The notes: generated from the letters alone by a model not told the origin. Shown: positions 25,301 through 33,784, counted from the stretch's first letter. The stretch: 64,000 nt of DNA from Pseudoruminococcus_B sp937901805 (GCA_963560245.1 CAUWNS010000002.1:62001-126000); one strand, 5' to 3'. Program-made: numbers and translations.

Positions 25301-27043
25301 TTAGTGGCGATTGCGCTTGACATAGGTGGTGTGGAGAATCTCATGCGCCTTATGGCTGCCCGGCTCGCCGAAGAAAGAATCGTAGAGTTCCTTGACGACA
25401 GGGCTTTCATGGGATTTTCTCAGCGGAAGGTTGCGGTCTTCCTCGTAAAGGGCTTTTGCACGCAGACCCTTGAGATCCACAAAGTTACGCACGCTGGCCG
25501 GCTGGATAGGTTGACCGCCGCCGTTGACGCATCCGCCCGGGCAGGCCATGACTTCAATGAAATGGTACTGCTTTTTACCGTCGCGGACGTCCTCCAGGAC
25601 TTTTTTTGCGTTGGCAAGGCCGGAAACGACAGCCACGTTGACTTTCATACCCGCAACCTCATAGGAGGCTTCTTTGATGCCTTTCGTTCCGCGGACTTCC
25701 TCAAACTCAAGCTTATCGAGCTGTTCACCGGTCAGTTCCTCGACTGCGGTTCTCAAAGCAGCTTCCATCACTCCGCCGGTCGCACCGAAAATAGCTCCCG
25801 CGCCGGTGGTAATGCCCAGAGGAGCGTCAAACTCCTCGTCCGGGAGCTGGGTAAAGAGCAGGCCGGCATGGTCAATCATCGCAGCGAGTTCCCTGGTGGT
25901 CAGGGCAAAGTCGACATCCGGAACGCCTGCGGCGCTCTGGTCGTCGCGCTTGCATTCAAATTTCTTTGCCGTACAGGGCATAATGCTGACGACCACGATA
26001 TCTTTCGGGTCGATCCCCTCTTTCTGCGCATACCAGGTCTTTGCCACCGCGCCGAACATCTGCTGCGGGGACTTGCAGGAGGAGAGGTTGTCGAGGAAAT
26101 CCGGGAATTTATGCTCACAGAATTTGACCCAGCCCGGAGAGCAGGAGGTGATAATCGGCAGTTTTCCGCCGTTTTTCACGCGGTCAATAAACTCGTGCGC
26201 TTCTTCCAGGATGGTGAGATCTGCGCCGACGTCGGTGTCGTAGACCTTGTCAAAGCCCAGCCTGCGCAGGGCTGCGACCATCTTGCCCTTGACGTTGGTG
26301 CCAATCGGCATGCCGAAGCACTCGCCCAGAGTGACGCGGATGGATGGCGCTGTGTTGACAATGACATGCTTAGTTGGATCGGCAATTGCCTCCAGGACTT
26401 TTGCGGTGTCGTCCTTTTCCGAAAGGGCGCCGGTCGGGCAGACGGCGATACATTGGCCGCAGGAGACGCAGGCAGTGGAGCCGAGCGGCTGCTCGAATGC
26501 ACACGCGATATGGGTATGGAACCCGCGCTCGTTGGCTCCGATGACGCCGACGGACTGGTTGGCGCGGCAGGCAGCAACACAGCGGCGGCAAAGGATACAC
26601 TTATTGTTGTCGCGATACATATGGACTGCGGAATCATCGATTTCATACTCTGGATTTTCACCTTTGAAATAGTGGGCATCCTCAATCTTATAGTCGCGGC
26701 AGAGTTTCTGAAGCTCACAGTTCCCGCTCCGGACACAGGACAGGCACTCCTGTTTGTGGGTGGAGAGGATGAGTTCCAAAGTCTGTTTTCTGGATTTTAA
26801 AACTTTTGGGGAATTGGTCAGAACCTCCATTCCCTCATTGACCGGATAGACGCAGGAAGCGACCAGGCTTCTGGCGCCTTTGACTTCCACAACGCAGATA
26901 CGGCAGGCGCCGATTTCATTGATCTCCTTGAGATAGCAGAGCGTCGGGATTTCAATTCCAGCATAGCGGGCAGCTTCCAGGATGGTGCTGCCTGCCGGCA
27001 CACTGCAGGGCATGCCGTTAATTTTTATATTAACCATTTCCAT
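25301..27043 (-). CDS. hydA: [FeFe] hydrogenase catalytic subunit (HydA-type)
   Basis: Catalyses reversible proton reduction with NADH and ferredoxin electrons, probably as part of an electron-bifurcating complex. 580 residues. N-terminal [2Fe-2S] domain (CYLKEINEIGACRICVVEV), His-Cys cluster region (HKQECLSCVRSGNC), two [4Fe-4S] motifs (CILCRRCVAACR and CVSCGQCIAVCP), then the H-cluster motifs TSCSPGW (L1), MPCTAKKFE (L2) and MACPGGCVNGGGQP (L3), all complete, and a C-terminal iron hydrogenase small-subunit segment. Start chosen at 27043; an ATG two codons on is equally possible. Last gene of the operon, 20 bp after the NuoF-like gene. Confidence 0.96.
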   Translation of the reverse strand: MEMVNIKINGMPCSVPAGSTILEAARYAGIEIPTLCYLKEINEIGACRICVVEVKGARSLVASCVYPVNEGMEVLTNSPKVLKSRKQTLELILSTHKQECLSCVRSGNCELQKLCRDYKIEDAHYFKGENPEYEIDDSAVHMYRDNNKCILCRRCVAACRANQSVGVIGANERGFHTHIACAFEQPLGSTACVSCGQCIAVCPTGALSEKDDTAKVLEAIADPTKHVIVNTAPSIRVTLGECFGMPIGTNVKGKMVAALRRLGFDKVYDTDVGADLTILEEAHEFIDRVKNGGKLPIITSCSPGWVKFCEHKFPDFLDNLSSCKSPQQMFGAVAKTWYAQKEGIDPKDIVVVSIMPCTAKKFECKRDDQSAAGVPDVDFALTTRELAAMIDHAGLLFTQLPDEEFDAPLGITTGAGAIFGATGGVMEAALRTAVEELTGEQLDKLEFEEVRGTKGIKEASYEVAGMKVNVAVVSGLANAKKVLEDVRDGKKQYHFIEVMACPGGCVNGGGQPIQPASVRNFVDLKGLRAKALYEEDRNLPLRKSHESPVVKELYDSFFGEPGSHKAHEILHTTYVKRNRH

Positions 27044-27063
27044 GTGATTGGTACCCTCCTTGC

Positions 27064-28851
27064 TTACTGTTTGCTGATTGCGCCGAACTTACATTTCTCC
27101 ATACAAGCACCGCACTTGACGCACTTCTTCTGGTCAATGACATGCGGATGTTTGACGGTGCCCTCAATTGCAGAAGCAGGGCAGGTACGAGCACACAGCG
27201 TACAGCCTTTGCACTTCGCCGGGTCAATGGTATAGCTGAGCAGATTCTTACAAACGCCGGCCGGGCATTTTTTATCCTTAATATGTGCGACATACTCATC
27301 CCTGAAATAACGGAGTGTGGACAAAACCGGGTTTGGGGCAGTCTGTCCGAGACCGCACAGGGCATTTTCCTTGATGTAGTAGCAGAGTTCTTCCAGCTTG
27401 TCGAGATCTTCCATTTCACCATTGCCTTTGGTGATCTTATCCAGGATCTCAAGCAGTCTCTTTGTACCAATACGGCAGGGGGTGCATTTTCCGCAGGATT
27501 CTTCGACCGTGAATTCCAGGAAGAATTTTGCGATGTCAACCATACAGGTATCTTCGTCCATGACAATCAAACCGCCGGAGCCCATCATGGAGCCGATGGA
27601 GAGCAGATTGTCATAGTCAATTTCAATATCAAAGAAGGATTCCGGGATACAGCCGCCGGACGGGCCGCCGGTCTGAGCCGCCTTAAATTTCTTACCGTTC
27701 GGGATGCCGCCGCCGATTTCCTCTACGATTTCGCGCAGGGTGGTGCCCATCGGAACCTCGACAAGGCCGGTATTATGGATTTTACCGCCGAGTGCAAAGA
27801 CCTTGGTGCCCTTGGATTTCTCCGTACCAACTGAGTTGAACCACTCTGCCCCATGCAGGATAATCTGCGGGACATTCGCATAGGTTTCCACGTTGTTGAG
27901 GATGGTCGGCTTGCCGAACAGCCCCTTGACTGCCGGGAACGGAGGCCTTGGACGCGGTTCGCCGCGTTTGCCCTCAATGGAGGTCATCAGAGCGGTTTCC
28001 TCACCGCAGACAAATGCGCCTGCGCCCAAACGGATATCGATATCAAAGTCAAAACCGGAACCGAGGATGTTTTTACCCAGCATGCCGATTTCTCTTGCTT
28101 CCTCAATTGCCTTGGAAAGGCGCTGGACGGCAATTGGGTACTCCGCACGGACATAGACATAGCCCTGGCTCGCGCCGATGGCATAGCCCGCGATCGTCAT
28201 TGCCTCAATGACAACGTTCGGGTCGCCTTCCAGGATGGAACGATCCATAAATGCGCCGGGGTCGCCTTCATCCGCGTTGCAGCAGACATATTTCTGATCT
28301 GCCTGGTTGGCAGCGGCAAAGCTCCATTTTACGCCGGTCGGGAAGCCTGCGCCACCGCGCCCTCTCAAGCCGGAGTCCTTGACAATCTGGATAACCTGTT
28401 CCGGCGTGTACTCAGTCAGGCATTTTGCCAAAGCCTGGTAACCGTCGCGTGCAATGTACTCATTGATGTTTTCCGGATCAATGACGCCGCAGTTGCGCAG
28501 GGCGCTGCGGTGCTGCTTTTTGTAGAAATCCGTCTCGTTGAGGGATTTGATCCCATCCGGAGTGACAGTTTCCTGATAGAGGAGCCTGGTGACCACACGG
28601 CCCTTGAGCAGGTGCTCGGTCACGATTTCCGGGATATCCTCCGGCTTGACCATGCTGTAAAAGCTGCCTTCCGGGTATACAATCATAATCGGGCCGAGAG
28701 CGCACAGGCCAAAGCAGCCGGTTCTGACGACTTTGACTTCCTGTTCCAGGCCGTTTTTCTTAATCTCGTTTTCCAGCGTGTTTACGATAAGCTGGCTGCC
28801 GGAAGAAGTACAGCCAGTACCGCCGCAGACAAGAACATGAGAACGATACAT
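27064..28851 (-). CDS. hydB: NADH-binding hydrogenase/dehydrogenase subunit (NuoF/HydB-like)
   Basis: 595 residues. An N-terminal thioredoxin-like [2Fe-2S] domain (CGGTGCTSSGS, CFGLCALGP) precedes the NuoF core: NAD/FMN-binding GLRGRGGAGFPTGVKW and NADEGDPGAFMDR, then the [4Fe-4S] motif ESCGKCTPCRIG. The C-terminus adds two ferredoxin clusters (CKGCTLCARTCP and CVKCGACMEKC). This is the architecture of HydB in NAD-dependent bifurcating hydrogenases of Clostridia and Thermotoga. It oxidises NADH or accepts electrons for NAD+ reduction and passes them to HydA. It lies between the 2Fe-2S protein and hydA with short gaps. Confidence 0.95.
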   Translation of the reverse strand: MYRSHVLVCGGTGCTSSGSQLIVNTLENEIKKNGLEQEVKVVRTGCFGLCALGPIMIVYPEGSFYSMVKPEDIPEIVTEHLLKGRVVTRLLYQETVTPDGIKSLNETDFYKKQHRSALRNCGVIDPENINEYIARDGYQALAKCLTEYTPEQVIQIVKDSGLRGRGGAGFPTGVKWSFAAANQADQKYVCCNADEGDPGAFMDRSILEGDPNVVIEAMTIAGYAIGASQGYVYVRAEYPIAVQRLSKAIEEAREIGMLGKNILGSGFDFDIDIRLGAGAFVCGEETALMTSIEGKRGEPRPRPPFPAVKGLFGKPTILNNVETYANVPQIILHGAEWFNSVGTEKSKGTKVFALGGKIHNTGLVEVPMGTTLREIVEEIGGGIPNGKKFKAAQTGGPSGGCIPESFFDIEIDYDNLLSIGSMMGSGGLIVMDEDTCMVDIAKFFLEFTVEESCGKCTPCRIGTKRLLEILDKITKGNGEMEDLDKLEELCYYIKENALCGLGQTAPNPVLSTLRYFRDEYVAHIKDKKCPAGVCKNLLSYTIDPAKCKGCTLCARTCPASAIEGTVKHPHVIDQKKCVKCGACMEKCKFGAISKQ

Positions 28852-28867
28852 CTATTTTACCTCCTTC

Positions 28868-29236
28868 TTAGGCGTTCGCACCAATGGTGTATTCGGTTAC
28901 CGGTGTTCCGCCGGCAACGTGCTCTTTGATGATTCTGCGCGCCTTTTCCGGGGTTACTTTGACATAGGTTACTTTTTCCTTGCCCGGGACAAAGACTTCG
29001 ACAATGGGTTCATACTGGCAGATACCCATGCAGCCGGTCTGGGTAACCACAACATTTTCCACTGTTTCCTGAGAGAGTTCGTCCAAAACCGCCGTGACGA
29101 CTTCTCTTGCGCCCGCTGCGATCCCGCAGGTAGCCATTCCAATTTCAACCTTAATCTTTTCATGATTGTCCTGACGGATGGAGACATCCCCCTGGTACTT
29201 ATCACGGATTTGCTGTAATTCAGCAAGACTTTTCAT
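28868..29236 (-). CDS. Thioredoxin-like [2Fe-2S] ferredoxin (hydrogenase operon)
   Basis: 122 residues. The four cysteines ATCGIAAGA and QTGCMGICQYEP fit a thioredoxin-fold [2Fe-2S] cluster as in NuoE C-terminal domains and clostridial ferredoxin-like proteins of hydrogenase operons. Probably an electron-transfer subunit or mobile carrier within the complex. Its start overlaps the end of the GHKL gene by 17 bp and HydB follows 16 bp later. Confidence 0.88.
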   Translation of the reverse strand: MKSLAELQQIRDKYQGDVSIRQDNHEKIKVEIGMATCGIAAGAREVVTAVLDELSQETVENVVVTQTGCMGICQYEPIVEVFVPGKEKVTYVKVTPEKARRIIKEHVAGGTPVTEYTIGANA

Positions 29237-29780
29237 TTTCTTCTACACCTCCGCGGATGATTTGTGTCTGTTCCTCTATGTATTTTGCCAGAAAAATAAC
29301 AACCTCCGGCGTGCTGAGAGGCACGCCCTGCAAACTTTCCAAAATCTGCGCCGTATCCATGGAAAACCGCCGGCTTTCCCTGCTTGCCGTCAGGCAAAAC
29401 CGGACGTTTTCATTTCCTGCAATCAGCGCCGCCATGGTATCGCCGAGATTTCCAAGCGGCGGGCAGTCAACGTGGTTTATGCAAAACATCCCGATAACTG
29501 TGGTTCCTTCTCCCACACAGGAGATGAGAGAGGCGGTTCCGCCTGTCTGCTCACAGGCCATCCGAAACAGAGGGAGGCCAAAGCCGCCCTGTCCTGCCCT
29601 AGTCGTATAAAAAGGGGAAAACGCTTTTTCACATTGCTCTCTGTCCATGCCGCAGCCGTCGTCCCGGATCGCCAGTGTCAGGAGATCCCCTTTCCATGCT
29701 AGGGAAACCGTCACCTGGGTACAGCCGGCCCGGAGAGAATTCTGCACCAAATCCAGCAGATACAGCGAAAGATCCTGCAT
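29220..29780 (-). CDS. GHKL-type ATP-binding protein in the hydrogenase operon
   Basis: 186 residues. A histidine-kinase-like ATPase fold is visible without a histidine-containing dimerisation domain: N-box LVQNSLRAGCTQV (about 11-24), G1 box IRDDGCGMDRE (about 38-48), F-box region FSPFYTTRAG and G2 box GGFGLPLFRM. The last 90 residues have no motif I know. It lacks a phospho-acceptor histidine, so it may act as an anti-sigma- or partner-switch-type kinase, or as an ATP-dependent assembly factor; neither is shown. It sits inside the operon, six bp after the NuoE-like gene and overlapping the next gene, so its role is likely tied to the hydrogenase. Confidence 0.8.
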   Translation of the reverse strand: MQDLSLYLLDLVQNSLRAGCTQVTVSLAWKGDLLTLAIRDDGCGMDREQCEKAFSPFYTTRAGQGGFGLPLFRMACEQTGGTASLISCVGEGTTVIGMFCINHVDCPPLGNLGDTMAALIAGNENVRFCLTASRESRRFSMDTAQILESLQGVPLSTPEVVIFLAKYIEEQTQIIRGGVEENEKSC

Positions 29781-29785
29781 GGGGG

Positions 29786-30283
29786 TTATGCCTGATATTT
29801 TTCCAGGATACCCGGGATATCATCCGGGGTCAGACGGCCGTAAACATCGTCATTGATGGTGATAACGGGAGCCAGGCCGCACGCGCCGATGCAACGGCAT
29901 GCTTCCAGCGAGAACTTCCCGTCCGGGGTACATTCTCCGCCCTTAATGCCCAATGTCTGCTGCAGCTTGTCAAACACATCGCCGGAGCCCTTGACATAGC
30001 AGGCCGTCCCCAAGCAGACAGAAACCTTGTATTCGCCTTTTGGGTTGAGAGCAAACTGGGAATAGAAGGTAGAGACCCCATAGACCTCTTCCAGGGGAAC
30101 CCCAAGACCGTCTGCGATCATTTTCTGTACTTCGATAGGAAGGTACCCATAGATATCCTGTGCTTTTTGCAGCACCGGCATCAGGGCGCCCTTGTCCTGT
30201 TTGTGTTCGGCAATCACCTGCATCAACTGTTCTTCCTGTTCCTTTGTGCCGCGGAACGGAATCTTTGATATCGTACTCGCCAT
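29786..30283 (-). CDS. hydC: NuoE/HydC-like [2Fe-2S] subunit
   Basis: 165 residues. The NuoE fold is recognisable: N-terminal helical part with LMPVLQKAQDIYGYLP, GVSTFYSQF, then the cluster cysteines VCLGTACYVKG and EACRCIGACGLAP. It carries a [2Fe-2S] cluster for electron exchange with the NuoF-like subunit. First gene of the operon, start ATG at 30283 after CAAGGAGG. It is preceded by a Rex-like operator. Confidence 0.94.
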   Translation of the reverse strand: MASTISKIPFRGTKEQEEQLMQVIAEHKQDKGALMPVLQKAQDIYGYLPIEVQKMIADGLGVPLEEVYGVSTFYSQFALNPKGEYKVSVCLGTACYVKGSGDVFDKLQQTLGIKGGECTPDGKFSLEACRCIGACGLAPVITINDDVYGRLTPDDIPGILEKYQA

Positions 30284-30304
30284 CGTGTGAACCTCCTTGA
30301 ACTA

Positions 30305-30322
30305 TTGTTAAAAACATAACAA
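30305..30322. promoter_or_regulatory. Rex-like operator before the hydrogenase operon
   Basis: TTGTTAAAAACATAACAA matches the clostridial Rex pattern TTGTTAANNNNTTAACAA with one change. It lies 22-39 bp before the hydC start and downstream of the -10 element at 30346-30351, so binding would block transcription. Rex senses the NADH/NAD+ ratio and commonly controls hydrogenase operons. Confidence 0.65.
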
Positions 30323-30345
30323 ACTAATCCATCATGCCATAGGTT

Positions 30346-30354
30346 AGTATATCA
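30346..30354 (-). promoter_or_regulatory. Extended -10 promoter of the hydrogenase operon
   Basis: On the minus strand TGATATACT: an extended -10 element TGnTATACT. No good -35 is seen at 17 bases, as is common for extended -10 promoters. Confidence 0.45.
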
Positions 30355-30508
30355 GATAACAAATTGAATTGCTATAAAAATATCATAAAAATCCCGAATT
30401 TTTTTCGGTTTTCTTGTGGTAAATTATACTAATCCGGAATAGTTTGTGGAATTTAGGCAAAATAATTGAAATGGTTTTTGCCGATACTACTAAATCCATA
30501 AGACACTA

Positions 30509-30524
30509 TGTTATAAAAATAACA
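30509..30524. promoter_or_regulatory. Second Rex-like palindrome
   Basis: TGTTATAAAAATAACA is a perfect 6-bp inverted repeat with four-base spacer, close to the Rex pattern but with changes at the inner positions. It lies in the middle of the 486-bp region between hydC and the Fur-family gene. The remainder of that region is AT-rich and shows no gene. Confidence 0.35.
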
Positions 30525-30682
30525 AAAGCCCGGATAGTCTTTTTCAAAGGCAAGTAAAAATGCTATCAGCCTATTTCCCCCATGGAAAAATATGCGTTAT
30601 TGTCGGGTTCATTTGCTTTACTGTTATTCAAAGTCGGATTATACTATTAAATGTGGAAGTATTTCTGTTTCTAAAGTCGAAC

Positions 30683-30710
30683 TTGACAAATTATACTGAT
30701 TTGGTATAAT
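30683..30710 (+). promoter_or_regulatory. Promoter with overlapping Fur/PerR-type palindrome
   Basis: TTGACA (30683-30688), 16-base spacer, TATAAT (30705-30710). An inverted repeat ATTATAC-N7-GTATAAT (30690-30710) covers the spacer and -10. It resembles Fur/PerR boxes and would allow autorepression by the adjacent gene. Confidence 0.6.
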
Positions 30711-30769
30711 AAAGGTATCCAAAGAAAATCCTTTGGAAAAACATTTTTTCTAACGATAAGGTGAGGCTT

Positions 30770-31171
30770 ATGGCTGGTACACGACGCTTTTCCAGGCAGC
30801 GGCAGCTAATCCTGGATACGGTATGCAGTCTGCACTGCCATCCCACTGCGGACGTTATATATTCCATTGTAAAGAACAAAATTCCGGGCATCAGCCTTGG
30901 AACTGTATACCGCAATCTCAATGTCCTGGCAGAAGAAGGCCTGATTCAGAAAATCTCCCTCGGCAAATTGACGGAACGTTATGATCCCAAAGTTCAGCCG
31001 CATTATCATATGATCTGTCTGAAATGCAGCCGGGTTGTTGATATCCCGCTTGCTTATGAGGAAGATATCAATTGCCGTGCAAATCATTGCTGCGCCCATG
31101 AGATTATCGGGCACGATATCGTTTTCAGCGGCATCTGTGCTGACTGCAAAAACAAAAAAACAGACATCTGA
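30770..31171 (+). CDS. Fur/PerR-family metalloregulator
   Basis: 133 residues from the ATG at 30770 (AAGGTGAGG upstream; a GTG at 30761 is also in frame). N-terminal winged helix (FSRQRQLILDTV, TADVIYSIVKNK, LGTVYRNLNVLAEEGLI), then the metal-binding dimerisation domain with HYHMICLKCSR and ICADCKNKK, two CxxC pairs for structural zinc. The gene lies directly before rubrerythrin, a peroxide-defence protein, which favours a PerR-like role over iron uptake control; the sequence alone does not decide. Confidence 0.88.
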   Translation: MAGTRRFSRQRQLILDTVCSLHCHPTADVIYSIVKNKIPGISLGTVYRNLNVLAEEGLIQKISLGKLTERYDPKVQPHYHMICLKCSRVVDIPLAYEEDINCRANHCCAHEIIGHDIVFSGICADCKNKKTDI

Positions 31172-31214
31172 ACTTTTTGACAAAATAAAACCTCCGCTTT
31201 GGGCGGAAAATGGA

Positions 31215-31242
31215 AAAAGCCGTATTCCGGCTTCTCTTTTTT
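31215..31242 (+). terminator. Terminator of the Fur-family gene
   Basis: AAGCCG-tattc-CGGCTT stem followed by CTCTTTTTTT. Confidence 0.65.
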
Positions 31243-31257
31243 TAAAAATTAATCGAT

Positions 31258-31287
31258 AATAATTACTAATTGGAATTGGTGATTATT
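31258..31287. promoter_or_regulatory. 30-bp near-palindrome upstream of rubrerythrin
   Basis: Two 15-base arms (left AATAATTACTAATTG, right GAATTGGTGATTATT) match as inverted repeats at 12 of 15 positions. It lies 35-65 bp before the rubrerythrin start. Candidate operator for the neighbouring Fur/PerR protein. Confidence 0.45.
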
Positions 31288-31322
31288 GAGAAAATGACAA
31301 GTTTTTGAACGGAGGACGTACT

Positions 31323-31856
31323 ATGGAACTCAAAGGATCAAAAACCGAGCAAAACCTCATGACCGCGTTTGCCGGAGAATCCCAGGCACGCAACAAGTAC
31401 ACCTACTTCGCGTCTAAGGCAAAAAAAGACGGCTATGTCCAGATTGCAAAAATCTTTGAAGAAACCGCCAATAACGAAAAAGAGCATGCCAAAATCTGGT
31501 TTAAACTCCTCGAAGGAATCGGCACTACGGAAGAAAATCTGAAAGCTGCTGCAGAGGGTGAAAACTACGAATGGACCGATATGTACAAAACCTTTGCAGA
31601 AGAGGCCCGCGCAGAGGGTTTTGACAAAATTGCATTCCTATTTGAGGAAGTCGGCAAGATTGAAAAAGAGCATGAGGAGCGCTACAGAGCCCTGCTTGCA
31701 AATGTTGAGGGCGGCCTGGTCTTCTCCAGAGACGGCGACATGGTATGGATTTGTACAAACTGCGGCCATATCCACATTGGAAAATCCGCTCCGGAGGTTT
31801 GCCCGGTCTGTGCCCATCCAAAAGCTTATTTTGAACTGCGCGCAACCAACTATTAA
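31323..31856 (+). CDS. rbr: Rubrerythrin
   Basis: Non-haem di-iron peroxidase that reduces H2O2 in anaerobes. 177 residues from the ATG at 31323 (GGAGG eight bases before). The ferritin-like domain shows its iron ligands in AGESQARNKY, ANNEKEHAKIW and KIEKEHEERY; the C-terminal rubredoxin domain has WICTNCGHIH and CPVCAHPKAYF. It is next to the Fur/PerR gene and probably under its control. Confidence 0.96.
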   Translation: MELKGSKTEQNLMTAFAGESQARNKYTYFASKAKKDGYVQIAKIFEETANNEKEHAKIWFKLLEGIGTTEENLKAAAEGENYEWTDMYKTFAEEARAEGFDKIAFLFEEVGKIEKEHEERYRALLANVEGGLVFSRDGDMVWICTNCGHIHIGKSAPEVCPVCAHPKAYFELRATNY

Positions 31857-31909
31857 TCCCAGATACCAAAACGGGCCGTTCCCGGTTTGATATACAACGG
31901 GAAATGAAT

Positions 31910-31947
31910 AAAAAATCCCACGGGAAATGTTCCCCGTGGGATTTTTT
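31910..31947. terminator. Bidirectional terminator between rbr and the GNAT gene
   Basis: AAAAAATCCCACGGG with its complement on both sides of a short loop. The minus-strand GNAT stop codon lies inside the hairpin. Confidence 0.85.
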
Positions 31948-32530
31948 ATTCCAATTCCGGAGAACCCGGCGAAAAAGAACCTGCCGTAAGCAAATATTCC
32001 AGCTGACAGTCATAGGGTTCCTTCTGAACATGGGCGCACTGGTATTCCTTGGCTTCCACACAACCCATTGCACGGTAAAACGCCTGTGTTTCCACAGCGG
32101 AATGGGAGGAAATATACAACTTTTCTGCTCCCCCGGCCCTCGCCCAGTCCGCTGCCTTTTGAAAGAGAACCTTCCCAATCCCATGTCCCCGCTTTTCCTG
32201 CGAGACATGCAGGCTGGTCAAATCCCGGTACTGGCCTTTGGATCCGAGAGGATCCCCCTCTACAGAGGCAAATCCCTTCATCCGTCCATCCTGAAAAGCG
32301 CCGAAGACCACGCCTCCGCTTTCCAAGGTGTGCCGCAGACACCGCACTAAAATCCGGTATTCCTCCGGGCCCCAGTCATCCACAAACGGAGTTTCGCGGA
32401 TGACCCACCGGCCGTCTTCTTTTCTCCAGCAGTTTTTGACCTGCTGCCTGCGTTCAAAACAGGAAAACAGCTCCTCGCATAATTCTTCGTCTTTAATAGC
32501 CCGGTATATAATAGGTGGTTCTATCTTCAC
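31946..32530 (-). CDS. GNAT-family N-acetyltransferase
   Basis: About 194 residues. The acetyl-CoA binding region is visible as LHVSQEKRGHGIGKVLFQKA (motif A, R/Q-x-x-G-x-G/A), with ISSHSAVETQAFYRAMGC in motif B. An N-terminal part of about 85 residues precedes the GNAT core. I prefer the GTG at 32530, nine bases after AGGAG; two ATGs at 32536 and 32539 sit too close to that site. The substrate is unknown. Monocistronic. Confidence 0.8.
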   Translation of the reverse strand: MKIEPPIIYRAIKDEELCEELFSCFERRQQVKNCWRKEDGRWVIRETPFVDDWGPEEYRILVRCLRHTLESGGVVFGAFQDGRMKGFASVEGDPLGSKGQYRDLTSLHVSQEKRGHGIGKVLFQKAADWARAGGAEKLYISSHSAVETQAFYRAMGCVEAKEYQCAHVQKEPYDCQLEYLLTAGSFSPGSPELE

Positions 32531-32656
32531 GCACATCATCTCCTGCTTGAAAATTGCCCGTGTGCCTGCATATTGAGGCAGTTGCCGCCTCACCGACGGT
32601 AAAAGCGGACCGCTGTCCCATGATCCCCAGACAGGGGGTATCTGCGGGAATCCCGG

Positions 32657-33784
32657 TTATTTGAAATACTGATAGAGTTGGCACTTAATCATCCCGTTAT
32701 ACAGTTTCCTCCGTTTATCTGCCCGTCTGCCAAACACCTGCTCAAACTGCTCATCGGGCGTGATAACAAAATAATGGAACCCTTCCCGCTTTTCAAAGAC
32801 CTTTCCCATGCTGACGCAGAGTTCCTGCGCGGCTTTCACTTCCAAAAGGCGTTCCCCATAAGGAGGATTACAGACAATGGTTGCCCGCTCGCTGTGCAGA
32901 TCCTCCAGAGAAAAATCCCGGATATCCTGACGGCGCACCCGTACTCGGGAAGAAACTCCAGCCTTTTTTGCATTCTCCTGGGTGAGAGCCACCGCTTCTT
33001 CGCTGATATCATAGCCGTAAGCGCGAAATTCAGCATCCCTCCGGATGCGATCCAGTGCAGCCTCCCTTTCCCTGCGCATAGACGCAGCAGGGAAGGCGCC
33101 CCATTTTTCACAGGCAAATTTCCGGTTCAGTCCCGGGGCGATGTGCATGGCGTCGAGTGCGGCCTCAATCAAAAACGTCCCGGAGCCGCACATCGGATCG
33201 CAGAAAACCGTATCCGAACGGATTCTTGCAAGGCTGAGAATCCCCGCGGCCAGAGTCTCCTTGATGGGCGCTTCATTGGAATTTTTCCGGTATCCCCGCT
33301 TGTGCAGCCCGGCGCCGGAAGTATCCAGCAGAATCATGACCTCGTCTTTGAGAATGGAGAACTGGAGCTGTACGGTCGAACCGGTTTCCTCAAACCAGGA
33401 GACATGGTAACGGGATTTCAGGCGCTCCACCGCTGCTTTTTTAATGATTTTCTGACAATCAGGCACGCTGTGAAGCTGGGAATTGAGCGACCAGCCCTTA
33501 ACGGGAAACGCCTCCTGCCGTCCGATATACTCTTCCAGGGGAATCCGCTTCACGCCTTCAAAGAGTTCGTCAAAGGTTTTCGCCTGAAACCTTGCGAGCA
33601 AAATCTGCACCCGCTCGCCGCTGCGCAGGTTTAGATTGGTGCGCGCAATATCTTCCCAGTTTCCAGAAAACAGGACCCTCCCATTTTCCGCCTGTACGTC
33701 CTCACAATCGAGAAAGCGCAGTTCCCGCGCCACAATCCCTTCCAGCCCAAACAGGGTGGGGACGACCATTTTCATTTTCTCCAT
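32657..33784 (-). CDS. THUMP-domain 23S rRNA/RNA guanine-N2 methyltransferase (RlmL-like)
   Basis: 375 residues. An N-terminal ferredoxin-like plus THUMP region (about 1-155) is followed by a Rossmann methyltransferase: DPMCGSGTFLIEAAL (SAM-binding motif I), YDISEEAVALTQENAKKAG and the catalytic CNPPYGERL. This is the COG0116 type, called RlmL/RlmK or YpsC; it methylates guanine N2 in 23S rRNA in E. coli. The ATG at 33784 follows AAAGGA. Separated from its neighbours by a terminator on the upstream side. Confidence 0.9.
   Translation of the reverse strand: MEKMKMVVPTLFGLEGIVARELRFLDCEDVQAENGRVLFSGNWEDIARTNLNLRSGERVQILLARFQAKTFDELFEGVKRIPLEEYIGRQEAFPVKGWSLNSQLHSVPDCQKIIKKAAVERLKSRYHVSWFEETGSTVQLQFSILKDEVMILLDTSGAGLHKRGYRKNSNEAPIKETLAAGILSLARIRSDTVFCDPMCGSGTFLIEAALDAMHIAPGLNRKFACEKWGAFPAASMRREREAALDRIRRDAEFRAYGYDISEEAVALTQENAKKAGVSSRVRVRRQDIRDFSLEDLHSERATIVCNPPYGERLLEVKAAQELCVSMGKVFEKREGFHYFVITPDEQFEQVFGRRADKRRKLYNGMIKCQLYQYFK

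Noticed and set aside
25097..26800. Long plus-strand frame of 567 codons opposite hydA
   Set aside because: Antisense of the hydrogenase gene, whose cluster motifs are complete.
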